From a virus, in the IMG/VR virus record IMGVR_UViG_3300046000_001663, positions 1-29,074 of that record: 29,074 bases of DNA, one strand, 5' to 3'. Shown piece by piece: positions 16,415 through 23,577 of the stretch (positions are counted from its first letter, which is position 1; each line of letters opens with the position of its first letter). The notes beneath the pieces are model-generated. The model was not told the DNA's origin. It saw nothing but the letters and a program-made list of their open reading frames with translations, and ran no database searches. The translations under genes were made by a program, and so were the position numbers.

Positions 16415-16436
16415 CTAAAATTAAATCAATAAGCAA

Positions 16437-16553
16437 ATGAAAAAAGCACTACTCTTTTTAGCCATGCTAATCGCAGGCCTACTCATCGGAGGATCATTCG
16501 ATGCAGACATTCAAGAATTAGAAAAAATAGAAACCAATTTAACATCTAAATAA
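16437..16553 (+). CDS. Small membrane or secreted peptide, first gene of early operon
   Basis: A 38-residue product: MKKALLFLAMLIAGLLIGGS followed by a short acidic tail with DADIQELEKIETN. The two Lys residues and hydrophobic core look like a signal or single membrane segment. It is the first frame after the promoter at 16384-16414 and ends two bases before the next start. Early, membrane-directed phage peptides of this size often act on the host, for example in superinfection exclusion or inhibition of a host function, but nothing here proves it. Confidence 0.65.
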   Translation: MKKALLFLAMLIAGLLIGGSFDADIQELEKIETNLTSK

Positions 16554-16555
16554 TC

Positions 16556-16738
16556 ATGAATAAATTTTTCGAACTTGTAGAAGTAGCCAAATATGATGGC
16601 ATTCGCTACTATCTTTACATTGATGGCTCATGCCATAAATCATTCAGCACATATGAGGAAGCTTTTGCTGAATATACTTTAGCCATTAACTTCAGAGAGA
16701 CGCGTGTAGTATTAGTAAGTAAAGAATTAGTACTATGA
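16556..16738 (+). CDS. Hypothetical early protein, 60 residues
   Basis: The product reads MNKFFELVEVAKYDGIRYYL near the start and ends TRVVLVSKELVL. It is soluble and mixed alpha/beta, with a Tyr-rich centre and one Cys. It is the second gene of the operon behind promoter 16384-16414, with an A-rich leader, and overlaps the next gene by ATGA. No family is recognised; early position suggests host take-over or replication support. Confidence 0.65.
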   Translation: MNKFFELVEVAKYDGIRYYLYIDGSCHKSFSTYEEAFAEYTLAINFRETRVVLVSKELVL

Positions 16739-16968
16739 ACTACGTTTTAAAAGTTACCCCATTGCGTGAGGATAGAATAAGTTTATACAGTAGACTTAAG
16801 ATACCTACTCAATTCGAAGCTGAGACCTTTGAGATAGCTCAGCAGATGGCTGCATTAATCTTTGACCTTTACGAATTTAAAGAGCAGCCTATGTGGCAAG
16901 ATGAATACACTGGCGAATATTCATTTGAAGGTGAAGGATTTTTGATTGAGATAGAAAAAGTTTTATAA
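16735..16968 (+). CDS. Hypothetical early protein, 77 residues
   Basis: An acidic, soluble protein beginning MNYVLKVTPLREDRISLYSR and ending GEGFLIEIEKVL. The predicted pattern is beta-helix-beta, with the helix in EAETFEIAQQMAALIFDLYE. Its first 20 residues and general size resemble the neighbouring small proteins in style, but I see no clear homology between them. It starts in an ATGA overlap with the gene before it. The function is unknown. Confidence 0.65.
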   Translation: MNYVLKVTPLREDRISLYSRLKIPTQFEAETFEIAQQMAALIFDLYEFKEQPMWQDEYTGEYSFEGEGFLIEIEKVL

Positions 16969-16988
16969 ATTAGCAAAAATTAATAATC

Positions 16989-17219
16989 ATGAATAAACCA
17001 AATCAAATTACCGGAAGGGTAATCGTATCTCGGTGGGATGCCGAAGGATGCACATGGAGATTGTACACATCAGCACACTCCTATTCACTAACTGATTTCT
17101 CAACAGCTAAGAAACATGGGGAGGTATTCCCTGATGATGGTACATTCTTATACCAGTTCGAGAGCGAAGATGAGAATAATGTGCATGACTACTTTATGTC
17201 TGATCGCTATGTTATCTGA
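16989..17219 (+). CDS. Hypothetical early protein, 76 residues
   Basis: A soluble, acidic protein: ITGRVIVSRWDAEGCTWRLY, then HSYSLTDFSTAKKHGEVF and an acidic end with FESEDENNVHDYFM. The start has an A-rich leader (AAAATTAATAATCATG). The final codons overlap the start of the 51-residue gene at 17209. I do not recognise it; the high Asp/Glu content could suit a DNA-mimic or a protein-binding inhibitor, but that is speculation. Confidence 0.6.
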   Translation: MNKPNQITGRVIVSRWDAEGCTWRLYTSAHSYSLTDFSTAKKHGEVFPDDGTFLYQFESEDENNVHDYFMSDRYVI

Positions 17220-17364
17220 AAGATATAACAGCAGATTTATCTGCGTGCAGAGCTCACTACCGGGAGAGGAGTTAGAGTTCAATCAGATGGCAGAGAAAGT
17301 AGTCTATGAATCATGGCGCTCATACTTTCAAAACAATCCCGATGAGTTACACAAGAGAGCCTAA
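17209..17364 (+). CDS. Hypothetical early protein, 51 residues
   Basis: The product begins MLSERYNSRFICVQSSLPGE and ends in a helical, polar part (VVYESWRSYFQNNPDELHKR). The frame is open upstream to 17116, but the ATG at 17209 gives an 11-base overlap with the previous gene, like other junctions here, and avoids an unlikely Cys/Met-rich start. Its end overlaps the SSB-like gene's earliest good start. The function is unknown. Confidence 0.5.
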   Translation: MLSERYNSRFICVQSSLPGEELEFNQMAEKVVYESWRSYFQNNPDELHKRA

Positions 17365-17956
17365 TTGGGATAAGCTCAAGCCATCAATAGATTGGGATGA
17401 GCAAGAAGAAAAGTTAGCGGAAAAATTAAGTAAGTATATTAATCAAAAACAAACAGTTATGAATCAGTCAGTAGTAAAATCACAGAAATTTGTTAGAACA
17501 TGGAACAGCTCAAATGGTGACATTCACTATTTTGATATTGCCTTAGAGAATGGAGAGGTAGGGCAAGTAGGTGTAAAGGATATGAACAGCCCTAAGATTC
17601 AAGTAGGCGCTACTATTCACTACACAGCCGAAGAGCGCACTGGACCAACAGGTCGCAAGAGCACAAACTTTAAGCTACAAAATCCAATGCAGTATAGTGG
17701 CCCATCTTCTGCTCCAAGTAGTGCGGCGAATAGCGCTGTTAATTACCGCAAAGAATCACCTGATGTGCAGAATTCTATCAGCAAATCAGTAGCGCTTAAT
17801 AACGCTGTGCTATTTTGCAAAGAGCAAAAGGGATCTAAGCCAGGTGATGTATTAGATACAGCTGAGATATTCTTAGCATGGCTTAAGGGTGAGTCTATTA
17901 TTGAAACTAAATTAGCTATAACAAATGAAAGTGCAGACGATGAAATGCCATTCTAA
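17342..17956 (+). CDS. Single-stranded DNA-binding-like protein
   Basis: About 204 residues from ATG 17342 (165 from the alternative ATG 17459, which has an A-rich leader and may be the real start). From the 17459 start, the first 70 residues form a beta-rich OB-type pattern: VVKSQKFVRTWNSSNGDIHY, FDIALENGEVGQVGVKD, VGATIHYTAEER. A Ser/Ala/Asn-rich linker follows. The last residues, SADDEMPF, closely match the acidic tip (D-D-x-x-P-F) of bacterial SSB proteins, which binds many replication and repair partners. It probably coats phage ssDNA and recruits host factors. Its place next to DnaA-like and replisome-organiser genes agrees. The OB fold is judged by eye. Confidence 0.65.
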   Translation: MSYTREPNWDKLKPSIDWDEQEEKLAEKLSKYINQKQTVMNQSVVKSQKFVRTWNSSNGDIHYFDIALENGEVGQVGVKDMNSPKIQVGATIHYTAEERTGPTGRKSTNFKLQNPMQYSGPSSAPSSAANSAVNYRKESPDVQNSISKSVALNNAVLFCKEQKGSKPGDVLDTAEIFLAWLKGESIIETKLAITNESADDEMPF

Positions 17957-18161
17957 GCTTACTCCATTTCACGCATGGGTGCGCAGTCATTTTATGACTG
18001 TTGCACACTTTGCGGAGGTGCTTGAGGTAAGTTACCCAACAGCTCAAAAGTTTATTAAGCAGCCGCGCACTATGAAGGTTACGCATATTGGTAAGCTTGC
18101 TAATATCACTGAGGAAGAGATACCATACATTTTAGAATTAATGAAAGACAGTAAACCATGA
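17940..18161 (+). CDS. Small helix-turn-helix DNA-binding protein
   Basis: A 73-residue protein starting MKCHSKLTPFHAWVRSHFMT (an ATG at 17925 would add five residues). The segment MTVAHFAEVLEVSYPTAQKF looks like a helix-turn-helix (A-x-x-L-x-V-S-x-x-T-x-x-K), followed by a basic KQPRTMKVTHIGKLANI and a final helix. Proteins of this size and pattern act as Cro-like regulators or small repressors. The gene overlaps the SSB-like gene and, by ATGA, the DnaA-like gene. The inverted repeat at 16337-16356 is a candidate target, by inference only. Confidence 0.6.
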   Translation: MKCHSKLTPFHAWVRSHFMTVAHFAEVLEVSYPTAQKFIKQPRTMKVTHIGKLANITEEEIPYILELMKDSKP

Positions 18162-18646
18162 GCCGAGTATTAGAAAGAAAAATAGCAGATTTAATCCTAT
18201 TGATTCCATCAGAGAATCAGCACTGCGCGCGTAGACGAATTGATAACATCATCAGAGTAGTAAATGAATCTCAGATACCTGAGCTAAATTGGAAGTCTAT
18301 CAATGGCGAGGTTGAGAGCTTAAATGAAAAGCTGACTAATGAGATAATGAGCGTAGTATGTAGCATCACTCAGATAAATTGGAGTGAAATGAAAGGTAAA
18401 TGCCGCAAGCGTGAAATAAACGATGTTAGGCAGACTGCTATGTGGATGATCCGCAAAGGTACCAGCATGAGTTTCTATGATGTAGGCAAGGTATTCAATA
18501 GACATCATTCAACAGTGCTGCACGCAGTTAAAGCTGTAGAGAATATGATTGAAACTGATAACATGTATAGAGGTCATGTGGAGCAGATTCTAAATCACAT
18601 TGACAGCCCTGATATCAATAGAGCATTTACACGTTTAACTAAATAA
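18158..18646 (+). CDS. Stand-alone DnaA domain-IV-like protein
   Basis: A 162-residue protein. The C-terminal half (about 82-145) matches the DNA-binding domain IV of DnaA: KREINDVRQTAMWMIRKGTS, then SFYDVGKVFNRHHSTVLHAV, with R115, H116, H117, S118, T119, V120 and H122-A123 in the positions of the DnaA signature (G-R-D-H-T-T-V-x-H-A). There is no AAA+ ATPase domain, so it cannot unwind the origin itself. It may bind DnaA-box-like sites, either to bring in the host helicase loader or to interfere with host initiation. Candidate sites TTTTCCACTA are in this genome (8987, 9720, 23579 and 23610). The N-terminal 80 residues have no recognised domain. Confidence 0.7.
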   Translation: MSRVLERKIADLILLIPSENQHCARRRIDNIIRVVNESQIPELNWKSINGEVESLNEKLTNEIMSVVCSITQINWSEMKGKCRKREINDVRQTAMWMIRKGTSMSFYDVGKVFNRHHSTVLHAVKAVENMIETDNMYRGHVEQILNHIDSPDINRAFTRLTK

Positions 18647-18666
18647 TCAATAAATCACTAAACCAA

Positions 18667-19050
18667 ATGAAGCAATTAAGCATTAGTTATGATACCGGTA
18701 AGGTAACAATAGAGCGCGTAAAGAGCGTATGTGTTTTAGTCAATGCTGGCATGACACCAAGCGCAGCTCTGAAGCATGAGAGAATGGGCAAGCAATACCT
18801 ACAGCTTATGCGAGAGGTAGGTATTATTAAGAAGGTAGGCTCACGCGAATGGGAGGCAGTAAAGCATTTAAGACAGGATAAGTTCAAGCAGTTTGTAGAT
18901 GCAAAGAATAAATACTACAGTGATATTCAGGCATCAAAAGCAGATACTGATTTGCTCGGATTAGTCAACATGCCTAAGACTGAGCCTATAAAAAAAGCAG
19001 TAGCATTACCATGGTGGAAGAGAATCTTGTTATATTTGGCCAATCGATAA
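18667..19050 (+). CDS. Hypothetical early-operon protein, 127 residues
   Basis: A basic, mostly helical protein: TIERVKSVCVLVNAGMTPSA followed by ALKHERMGKQYLQLMREVGI, which could be a winged-helix or HTH-like region, then REWEAVKHLRQDKFKQFVDA. A short aromatic/basic C-terminus (LPWWKRILLYLANR) resembles an amphipathic membrane or protein contact. It lies between the DnaA-like gene and the replisome-organiser motif gene, so a DNA-binding role in replication is likely. The family is not recognised. Confidence 0.6.
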   Translation: MKQLSISYDTGKVTIERVKSVCVLVNAGMTPSAALKHERMGKQYLQLMREVGIIKKVGSREWEAVKHLRQDKFKQFVDAKNKYYSDIQASKADTDLLGLVNMPKTEPIKKAVALPWWKRILLYLANR

Positions 19051-19062
19051 TCTTAAACCAAT

Positions 19063-19386
19063 ATGATGACAATTCTTTTAAAGCGCATAGAAGCGCTCGA
19101 AGAGAGGGTAAAAGCGCTTGAATCTAAGCGTGCAGCCTCTACTAAATTCACTCCCCCATCACTCGCAGATGTAGTAACCTACTTAGAAGATTTAGTCTTA
19201 GCTAAGAAATTCTATTGCCACTATGAGAGCAATGGATGGAAAGTAGGTAAGAACTCTATGAAGAGCTGGAGAGCAGCTGCAGATCAGTGGAGAGCACGTG
19301 AGATTAACAATAAAAACACTACACAAGATGAGCAAAGAATTGGGCGCATTAGTACAGCAGAGCTTCAGTCGTTCACTAAGCGCTGA
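19063..19386 (+). CDS. Coiled-coil protein with replisome-organiser C-terminal motif
   Basis: A 107-residue protein. Residues of about 2-25 form a short coiled coil (LLKRIEALEERVKALESK). The middle part, KKFYCHYESNGWKVGKNSMK followed by SWRAAADQWRAR, matches the motif F-x-x-Y-x-x-x-G-W-x-V-G-x-N-x-M-K-x-W-x-A-A, which closes many phage replisome-organiser or DnaD/O-type proteins. Here it stands on a small protein without the usual N-terminal winged helix. It may bind host helicase loader or DNA, with the coiled coil for self-association. It overlaps the next gene. Confidence 0.6.
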   Translation: MMTILLKRIEALEERVKALESKRAASTKFTPPSLADVVTYLEDLVLAKKFYCHYESNGWKVGKNSMKSWRAAADQWRAREINNKNTTQDEQRIGRISTAELQSFTKR

Positions 19387-20068
19387 AGAGAGAGCTATAG
19401 CTGAGTGCATTAGCTCACCTAAGCTTCATACATTAAATGAGCAGGAATTCAGAGAGCTCATTGCTCAGGCTGCTGTAATCAATTCTATTAAAGCTTTACC
19501 TTCAGATATTGAAGTGTCTATGTTACAAGAGCTTACACGAAATACTTATAGAAGCACATCAATTAAAGACTGGCATAATGCGTTTTTATACAATGCAATT
19601 GGTAAAGACTTTGAGAGGGTAGATGCATTTAACCTATTTAGCATAAGCTTTATGGCTGATGTATTAAAGCGCTATGAGGAATATAAAAGCAAGATATGGC
19701 GAGAGCTTAATAAGATTGTTATAATGCCTGAATTAGAGCCAAAACATATTGAGGCTATTGATCCTGTTACAGCGCTGCATGAAGATGTTGAAAGATGGAA
19801 TGCAGGTAAAGAGTCATGGATAGAGATATCTGCGCCATACAACTGCCAGCGCTTGTTTAGGCAGGGCATCTATAAGAAATCTATGTGGGCACCTGAGGTA
19901 TGGGCAAGATTCGAAGATATAGCTAAGCAGAAAGTAGAGGCTAAATTCAAGGCAAGTAACAAAGTTATCTTAGGTGAATCTGCGCAGGCTGAATTTGATG
20001 GCTTGCAAAAGATAGAGCTCAGCCGAATAGTTTATATTGATATTATTAAACAAATTAACAATGGCTAA
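19328..20068 (+). CDS. Hypothetical replication-operon protein, 246 residues
   Basis: A mostly helical soluble protein starting MSKELGALVQQSFSRSLSAE. An upstream in-frame ATG at 19298 is less likely because it lies deeper in the previous gene. It contains ERAIAECISSPKLHTLNEQE, DIEVSMLQELTRNTYRSTSI, DWHNAFLYNAIGKDFERVDA and a C-terminal helix near IELSRIVYIDIIKQI. It overlaps the preceding gene by 59 bases and the HNH gene by eight bases. The position between a replisome-organiser motif gene and an HNH gene suggests a replication accessory or primosome-type part, but I see no known motif. Confidence 0.6.
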   Translation: MSKELGALVQQSFSRSLSAEERAIAECISSPKLHTLNEQEFRELIAQAAVINSIKALPSDIEVSMLQELTRNTYRSTSIKDWHNAFLYNAIGKDFERVDAFNLFSISFMADVLKRYEEYKSKIWRELNKIVIMPELEPKHIEAIDPVTALHEDVERWNAGKESWIEISAPYNCQRLFRQGIYKKSMWAPEVWARFEDIAKQKVEAKFKASNKVILGESAQAEFDGLQKIELSRIVYIDIIKQINNG

Positions 20069-20690
20069 AGATTGGACCATAGAAGAAATGCAATACCTGG
20101 TTAATCACTACGCTGATAACTTTACTGAAGATATAGCCAAGGCTTTAAATAGAACTGTTAGCGGAGTTTATGGTAAGGCTTATGCTCTTGACATTAAAAA
20201 GAGCAAGCTGCACCATGATAAAGTAATGGCTAAGACTTCAGTTAAGTTTAAAGAAAATTCTAAGATACATCGTTACGCTAAAGGGCATCAGCCTGCAAAC
20301 AAGGGTAAGAAAGTAGCTTTATCTACTTACAATAAGTGCGCTCCAACAATGTTTAAGAAAGGCAATAAGCCTCACAATTATAGGCCTGTTGGTAGCGAGC
20401 GTATTACTAAGGATGGATACATCGAGCGCAAGGTAGCAGAGCCCAAAACTTGGCGAGGAGTACATATCTTAGTATGGGAAGAGGCTAATGGTCCCGTTCC
20501 GGCAAAGCACAAAGTAATATTTAAAGATAACAACCAGCTAAACAATGAGCTCAGTAATCTTGAATGTCTTTCTTATGCTGATGCAATGCGAAGAAATAGC
20601 ATAGTTAGATACCCTGCTGATCTAAGATTCGCTATGAAAACACTTAAAAAACTAAAAAAACAAATTGAAAATGGCACGCAACAAAATTGA
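20061..20690 (+). CDS. HNH endonuclease with N-terminal Myb/SANT-like HTH
   Basis: A 209-residue basic protein from ATG 20061. Residues of about 4-47 (DWTIEEMQYLVNHYADNFTE, DIAKALNRTVSGVYGKAYAL) fit a SANT/Myb-like three-helix DNA-binding domain. The middle is Lys-rich. The C-terminal part, WRGVHILVWEEANGPVPAKH and FKDNNQLNNELSNLECLS, matches the HNH_3-type endonuclease found in phages; in this copy the segment reads KHKVIFKDNN rather than the common VxHxDG form, so activity should not be taken for granted. Such enzymes can be free-standing homing nucleases or aid packaging. It shares eight bases with the gene before. Confidence 0.75.
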   Translation: MAKDWTIEEMQYLVNHYADNFTEDIAKALNRTVSGVYGKAYALDIKKSKLHHDKVMAKTSVKFKENSKIHRYAKGHQPANKGKKVALSTYNKCAPTMFKKGNKPHNYRPVGSERITKDGYIERKVAEPKTWRGVHILVWEEANGPVPAKHKVIFKDNNQLNNELSNLECLSYADAMRRNSIVRYPADLRFAMKTLKKLKKQIENGTQQN

Positions 20691-20919
20691 AGATTTAAGA
20701 AATCACCTATTCGAAGTTATAGAAGCGCTTAAAGATGGTGATATTGAAATGGATAAGGCTAAGACTATAGCGGATGTAGCACAAGTAATTGTGAACAGTG
20801 CTAAGGTGGAAGTAGATTTCATGAAGGTAGTACATGGTAATGGCAGTGGATTTATTCCATTAGATAACCGAGGCGCCTATGAAACTAAGCAAATTACGAT
20901 AGGTGAAACAATAGAATAG
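20671..20919 (+). CDS. Hypothetical protein, last gene of early operon
   Basis: An 82-residue acidic protein starting MARNKIEDLRNHLFEVIEAL and continuing with MDKAKTIADVAQVIVNSAKV. It is helical in the first 60 residues and ends in a flexible tail. The pattern (KIEDLRNHLFEVIEALKDG...KAKTIADVAQVIVNSAKVE) is common in small phage proteins of Bacteroidota next to replication genes; the role is unknown to me. A hairpin terminator follows at 20960-20989, so it closes the operon. Confidence 0.7.
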   Translation: MARNKIEDLRNHLFEVIEALKDGDIEMDKAKTIADVAQVIVNSAKVEVDFMKVVHGNGSGFIPLDNRGAYETKQITIGETIE

Positions 20920-20926
20920 CAATTTC

Positions 20927-20950
20927 TTCCACTAACAAGTAGATGTTAGT
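20927..20950. repeat. Small inverted repeat carrying a TTCCACTAAC site
   Basis: ACTAACA (20931-20937) and TGTTAGT (20944-20950) form a seven-base inverted repeat. The left arm is part of TTCCACTAAC (20927-20936), also found at 9722-9731. It lies just before the terminator and may be a protein site or an extra hairpin. Confidence 0.5.
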
Positions 20951-20959
20951 AACTAATTT

Positions 20960-20989
20960 AAAAGGCTGAGCTATTTGCTCGGCTTTTTT
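20960..20989 (+). terminator. Intrinsic terminator of the early operon
   Basis: AAAAGGCTGAGC (20960-20971) pairs with GCTCGGCTTTTT (20977-20988) over twelve positions with two G-U pairs, around loop TATTT, and a T-rich run follows to 20994. It lies 41 bases after the last early gene. Confidence 0.85.
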
Positions 20990-21003
20990 ATTAACCTTTG
21001 AAT

Positions 21004-21354
21004 ATGAATCTATTTAGAAAAAAAAAGGAGCCTGTAGATTTAAACGCAAAGCTATTACCGGAGCTATGCAGCTGCACTATAATACAGTGGAATTACTCAG
21101 ATGATATCGGTATGGAAGCTATTTATGCTGAGGATATACCTTTTATGTTTGATGCTCGAAAGTGTGTAGGAGTTCAGGCTGAAGTAGAGTTTAGAAATGA
21201 TGGTACTTACTACGTAGGCCAGCGCACGTTAGCGCTAATGCAGGGAGTAGATAATGCAATAGTAATAGATGTGCCTTACAACGAATTTAAAAAACATTTT
21301 CAAGAGTTAAAATCTAACATAATCACAAATGATTACATCATATCGAGAGGGTAG
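21004..21354 (+). CDS. Hypothetical protein upstream of metallophosphoesterase
   Basis: A 116-residue protein from ATG 21004 (a TTG six bases upstream is less likely). It begins MNLFRKKKEPVDLNAKLLPE and has beta-type segments with AEVEFRNDGTYYVGQRTLAL and NAIVIDVPYNEFKKHFQELK. It is the first gene after the early terminator and overlaps the next gene by 26 bases, so the two are translated together. No family is recognised; it may be a partner of the phosphoesterase. Confidence 0.65.
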   Translation: MNLFRKKKEPVDLNAKLLPELCSCTIIQWNYSDDIGMEAIYAEDIPFMFDARKCVGVQAEVEFRNDGTYYVGQRTLALMQGVDNAIVIDVPYNEFKKHFQELKSNIITNDYIISRG

Positions 21355-22207
21355 AAATGTCATAGTAACAAGCTGCAAGAGTGCAGATAAGTTCTTAATG
21401 ATTTCTGATGTGCACTGGGATAATCCTCACTGCGACAGGAAGCTCCTCAAAGCTCACTTAGATAAGTGCTTAGCAGAGAATATCTACTTCGCTGTAAATG
21501 GTGATTTATTTTGCGCTATGCAAGGCAAGTATGATCCGCGTAGAAGCAAGCAAGATATTAGACCTGAGCACAACGTAGCTAACTACTTAGATGCACTTGT
21601 GAACACTGCTATAGATTGGTTTAAGCCTTACGCTCACTTAATGGTATTCGTGGGATATGGTAATCATGAGACTGCAATAATAAAGAACTGTGAAACTGAT
21701 TTAATTGAGCGCTTTATTAGCGGCTTGAATAGAGAAGCTGGCAGCAATGTATTGGTAGGTGGATATGGTGGATGGTGGATTCATAGAGTGGCTAAAGGTA
21801 AGAGCAGCCATTACACATTTAAGACTAAGTATTATCATGGATCAGGTGGAGGTGGAGTAGTTACGAAGGGAGTAATTCAGAATAATCGAATGGGTGTTAT
21901 GATTGATGGAGCTGACTGCATTTGGAGTGGTCACGTTCACGAGCTTTATCACCATGCCGATATGGTAGAGGAATTAACTCACAGCCCAGGTAATGGCTAT
22001 AGAATTAACATGAGATATGTTCACCATATTAGAACAGCATCTTACAAAGAGGAATATGATGAAGGCTTTATGGGCTTTCACGTTGAGCGCATGAGACCTC
22101 CTAAGCCATTAGGCGCATATCTTATGGAGTTAAATTTAGAAAGAATCTTAAAACCTGTTGATACTCACATTGTTGTGCCTAACTTTGTGCAATGGCGCGA
22201 CAAATAG
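21329..22207 (+). CDS. Calcineurin-like metallophosphoesterase
   Basis: A 292-residue protein with all the main metal-binding motifs of the family in order: SDVHW (D27, H29), NGD (G58, D59), GNHE (G111-E114), a His in KYYHG (H170), and GHVHE (G201, H202, H204). These bind two metal ions and cut phosphoesters such as nucleic acid ends or nucleotides. It is sited directly before the large terminase, overlapping it by 16 bases, unlike SbcD-type nucleases that travel with an SbcC partner, which is absent here. The substrate could be DNA ends, a nucleotide signal or protein phosphate; the sequence does not decide. The catalytic set looks complete. Confidence 0.85.
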   Translation: MITSYREGRNVIVTSCKSADKFLMISDVHWDNPHCDRKLLKAHLDKCLAENIYFAVNGDLFCAMQGKYDPRRSKQDIRPEHNVANYLDALVNTAIDWFKPYAHLMVFVGYGNHETAIIKNCETDLIERFISGLNREAGSNVLVGGYGGWWIHRVAKGKSSHYTFKTKYYHGSGGGGVVTKGVIQNNRMGVMIDGADCIWSGHVHELYHHADMVEELTHSPGNGYRINMRYVHHIRTASYKEEYDEGFMGFHVERMRPPKPLGAYLMELNLERILKPVDTHIVVPNFVQWRDK

Positions 22208-23511
22208 AATACAATTTCAAGCCTCTTACACGACAAAGCGAGGCACTTAAATTTTTATCAGTAGACAGTGATGTTGAAACTATCCTCTATGGAGGAGCAG
22301 CAGGCGGTGGAAAGACTATGCTCGGCTGCATGTGGCAGATTCTTAGACGCTTAAAGTACCCAGGTACACGCTCATTGATTGGCCGAGCTAAGTTAGATAC
22401 GCTTAAGAAAACTACAATGGCTACTTTTTTTCAAGTGGCTAATGAGATAGGGCTAAAAGCAGGTGATGATTTCATCTATAATCAGCAGAGCCATATCATT
22501 AAATTTAGCAATGGTAGTGAAATTATCTTAGCTGATTTGTTTCTCTATCCATCAGATCCCATGATGACGGATTTAGGTGGCCTTGAAATTACAGATGCAT
22601 TTATAGATGAAGCTACTGAGATAACTGAGAAGGCTTATTCTATTGTCAGCTCACGTATTCGTTATAAGCTTAATGAGTTCAGTCTTAAGCCTAAGATTTT
22701 ACTTACTTGCAATCCTTCAAAGGGATGGATTTATAACCAATTCTATCTACCATACAAGAATCAGAATCTTCCTGAGCATAGAGCATTCGTTCAAGCGCTA
22801 CCTGGGGACAATATACACTTACCCGATAGCTATGTTACAAGCCTTACTCGATTACCTGAAGCAGATAGAAAGCGCTTGCTTGAGGGAGACTGGGAATTTG
22901 ATAACAGCTCAGATAGATTATACATGTATGATGAGCTCATGCGCTGCTTTAGAGAGCCAATGAATGTAGGTGATGGATACATTACTGCCGACATTGCGCG
23001 TTTAGGTAAGGATAGAACTGTGCTATGTGTATGGAAAGGATTAAGCTGCATAGATATAGTAGTGCTTAGGCAGAAGCGACAGGATGAAGTTAAGGCAGAG
23101 ATACAAAGATTAATGAACACTCACAGCATTAGACTAAGCAATGTACTTGCCGATGCTGATGGAGTAGGAGGTGGATTGGTAGATAGTTTACGATGCAGAG
23201 AATTCATGAACGGAAGTAAAGCTGTGAGGGGAACGCAATACATGAACTTAAAAGCTGACTGCTACTTTAGATTAGGTGAGCTGATAGATAAGAATGAGAT
23301 AACCTTCCCTATTAAATGGCAGGAAGATATTGTTAAGGAGCTTGAGCTGATTCGCAGAGTAGATCCTGATAAGGAAGGAAAGCTCAGAGTAACATCAAAA
23401 GATACTATCAGCCAGCGCACCGGAGGGATATCTCCCGATATAGCTGATGCTATAATGATGCGAGCTTTCTTTGAGCTCAATCGTAATTATACCAAATACG
23501 CATTTATCTGA
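22192..23511 (+). CDS. terL: Terminase large subunit
   Basis: A 439-residue packaging motor with clear motifs: Walker A GGAAGGGKT (34-42), Walker B AFIDEATE (D139, E140), coupling motif LTCNPS (171-176), and RNase H-type nuclease residues in TADIARLGKD (D267), LADADGVGGG (D321/D323) and SPDIADAIMM (D416, D419). The ATPase drives DNA into the prohead and the nuclease cuts the concatemer. Full length and intact motifs suggest an active enzyme. The small subunit gene is not next to it but about 3.3 kb downstream. The start overlaps the phosphoesterase gene. The only feature downstream is the gene-free segment from 23512. Confidence 0.95.
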   Translation: MARQIEYNFKPLTRQSEALKFLSVDSDVETILYGGAAGGGKTMLGCMWQILRRLKYPGTRSLIGRAKLDTLKKTTMATFFQVANEIGLKAGDDFIYNQQSHIIKFSNGSEIILADLFLYPSDPMMTDLGGLEITDAFIDEATEITEKAYSIVSSRIRYKLNEFSLKPKILLTCNPSKGWIYNQFYLPYKNQNLPEHRAFVQALPGDNIHLPDSYVTSLTRLPEADRKRLLEGDWEFDNSSDRLYMYDELMRCFREPMNVGDGYITADIARLGKDRTVLCVWKGLSCIDIVVLRQKRQDEVKAEIQRLMNTHSIRLSNVLADADGVGGGLVDSLRCREFMNGSKAVRGTQYMNLKADCYFRLGELIDKNEITFPIKWQEDIVKELELIRRVDPDKEGKLRVTSKDTISQRTGGISPDIADAIMMRAFFELNRNYTKYAFI

Positions 23512-23515
23512 GTAA

Positions 23516-23531
23516 TGTGTTATAAAACACA
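23516..23531 (+). terminator. Weak AT-rich hairpin after terL
   Basis: TGTGTT and AACACA pair around ATAA, five bases after the terL stop, with CTTTATTATATT following. It could end the terminase transcript, but the stem is short. Confidence 0.4.
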
Positions 23532-23577
23532 CTTTATTATATTAAAATGTGCGTTATGACGGATATTACACACTATA

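Noticed and set aside
20998-21003. TTG start for the gene at 21004
   Set aside because: It adds only two residues, and an ATG follows at once with a normal leader.
22643-22963. 106-residue frame on the plus strand inside terL
   Set aside because: It lies wholly within terL, which has intact motifs; the product is Leu/Cys-rich without a pattern.
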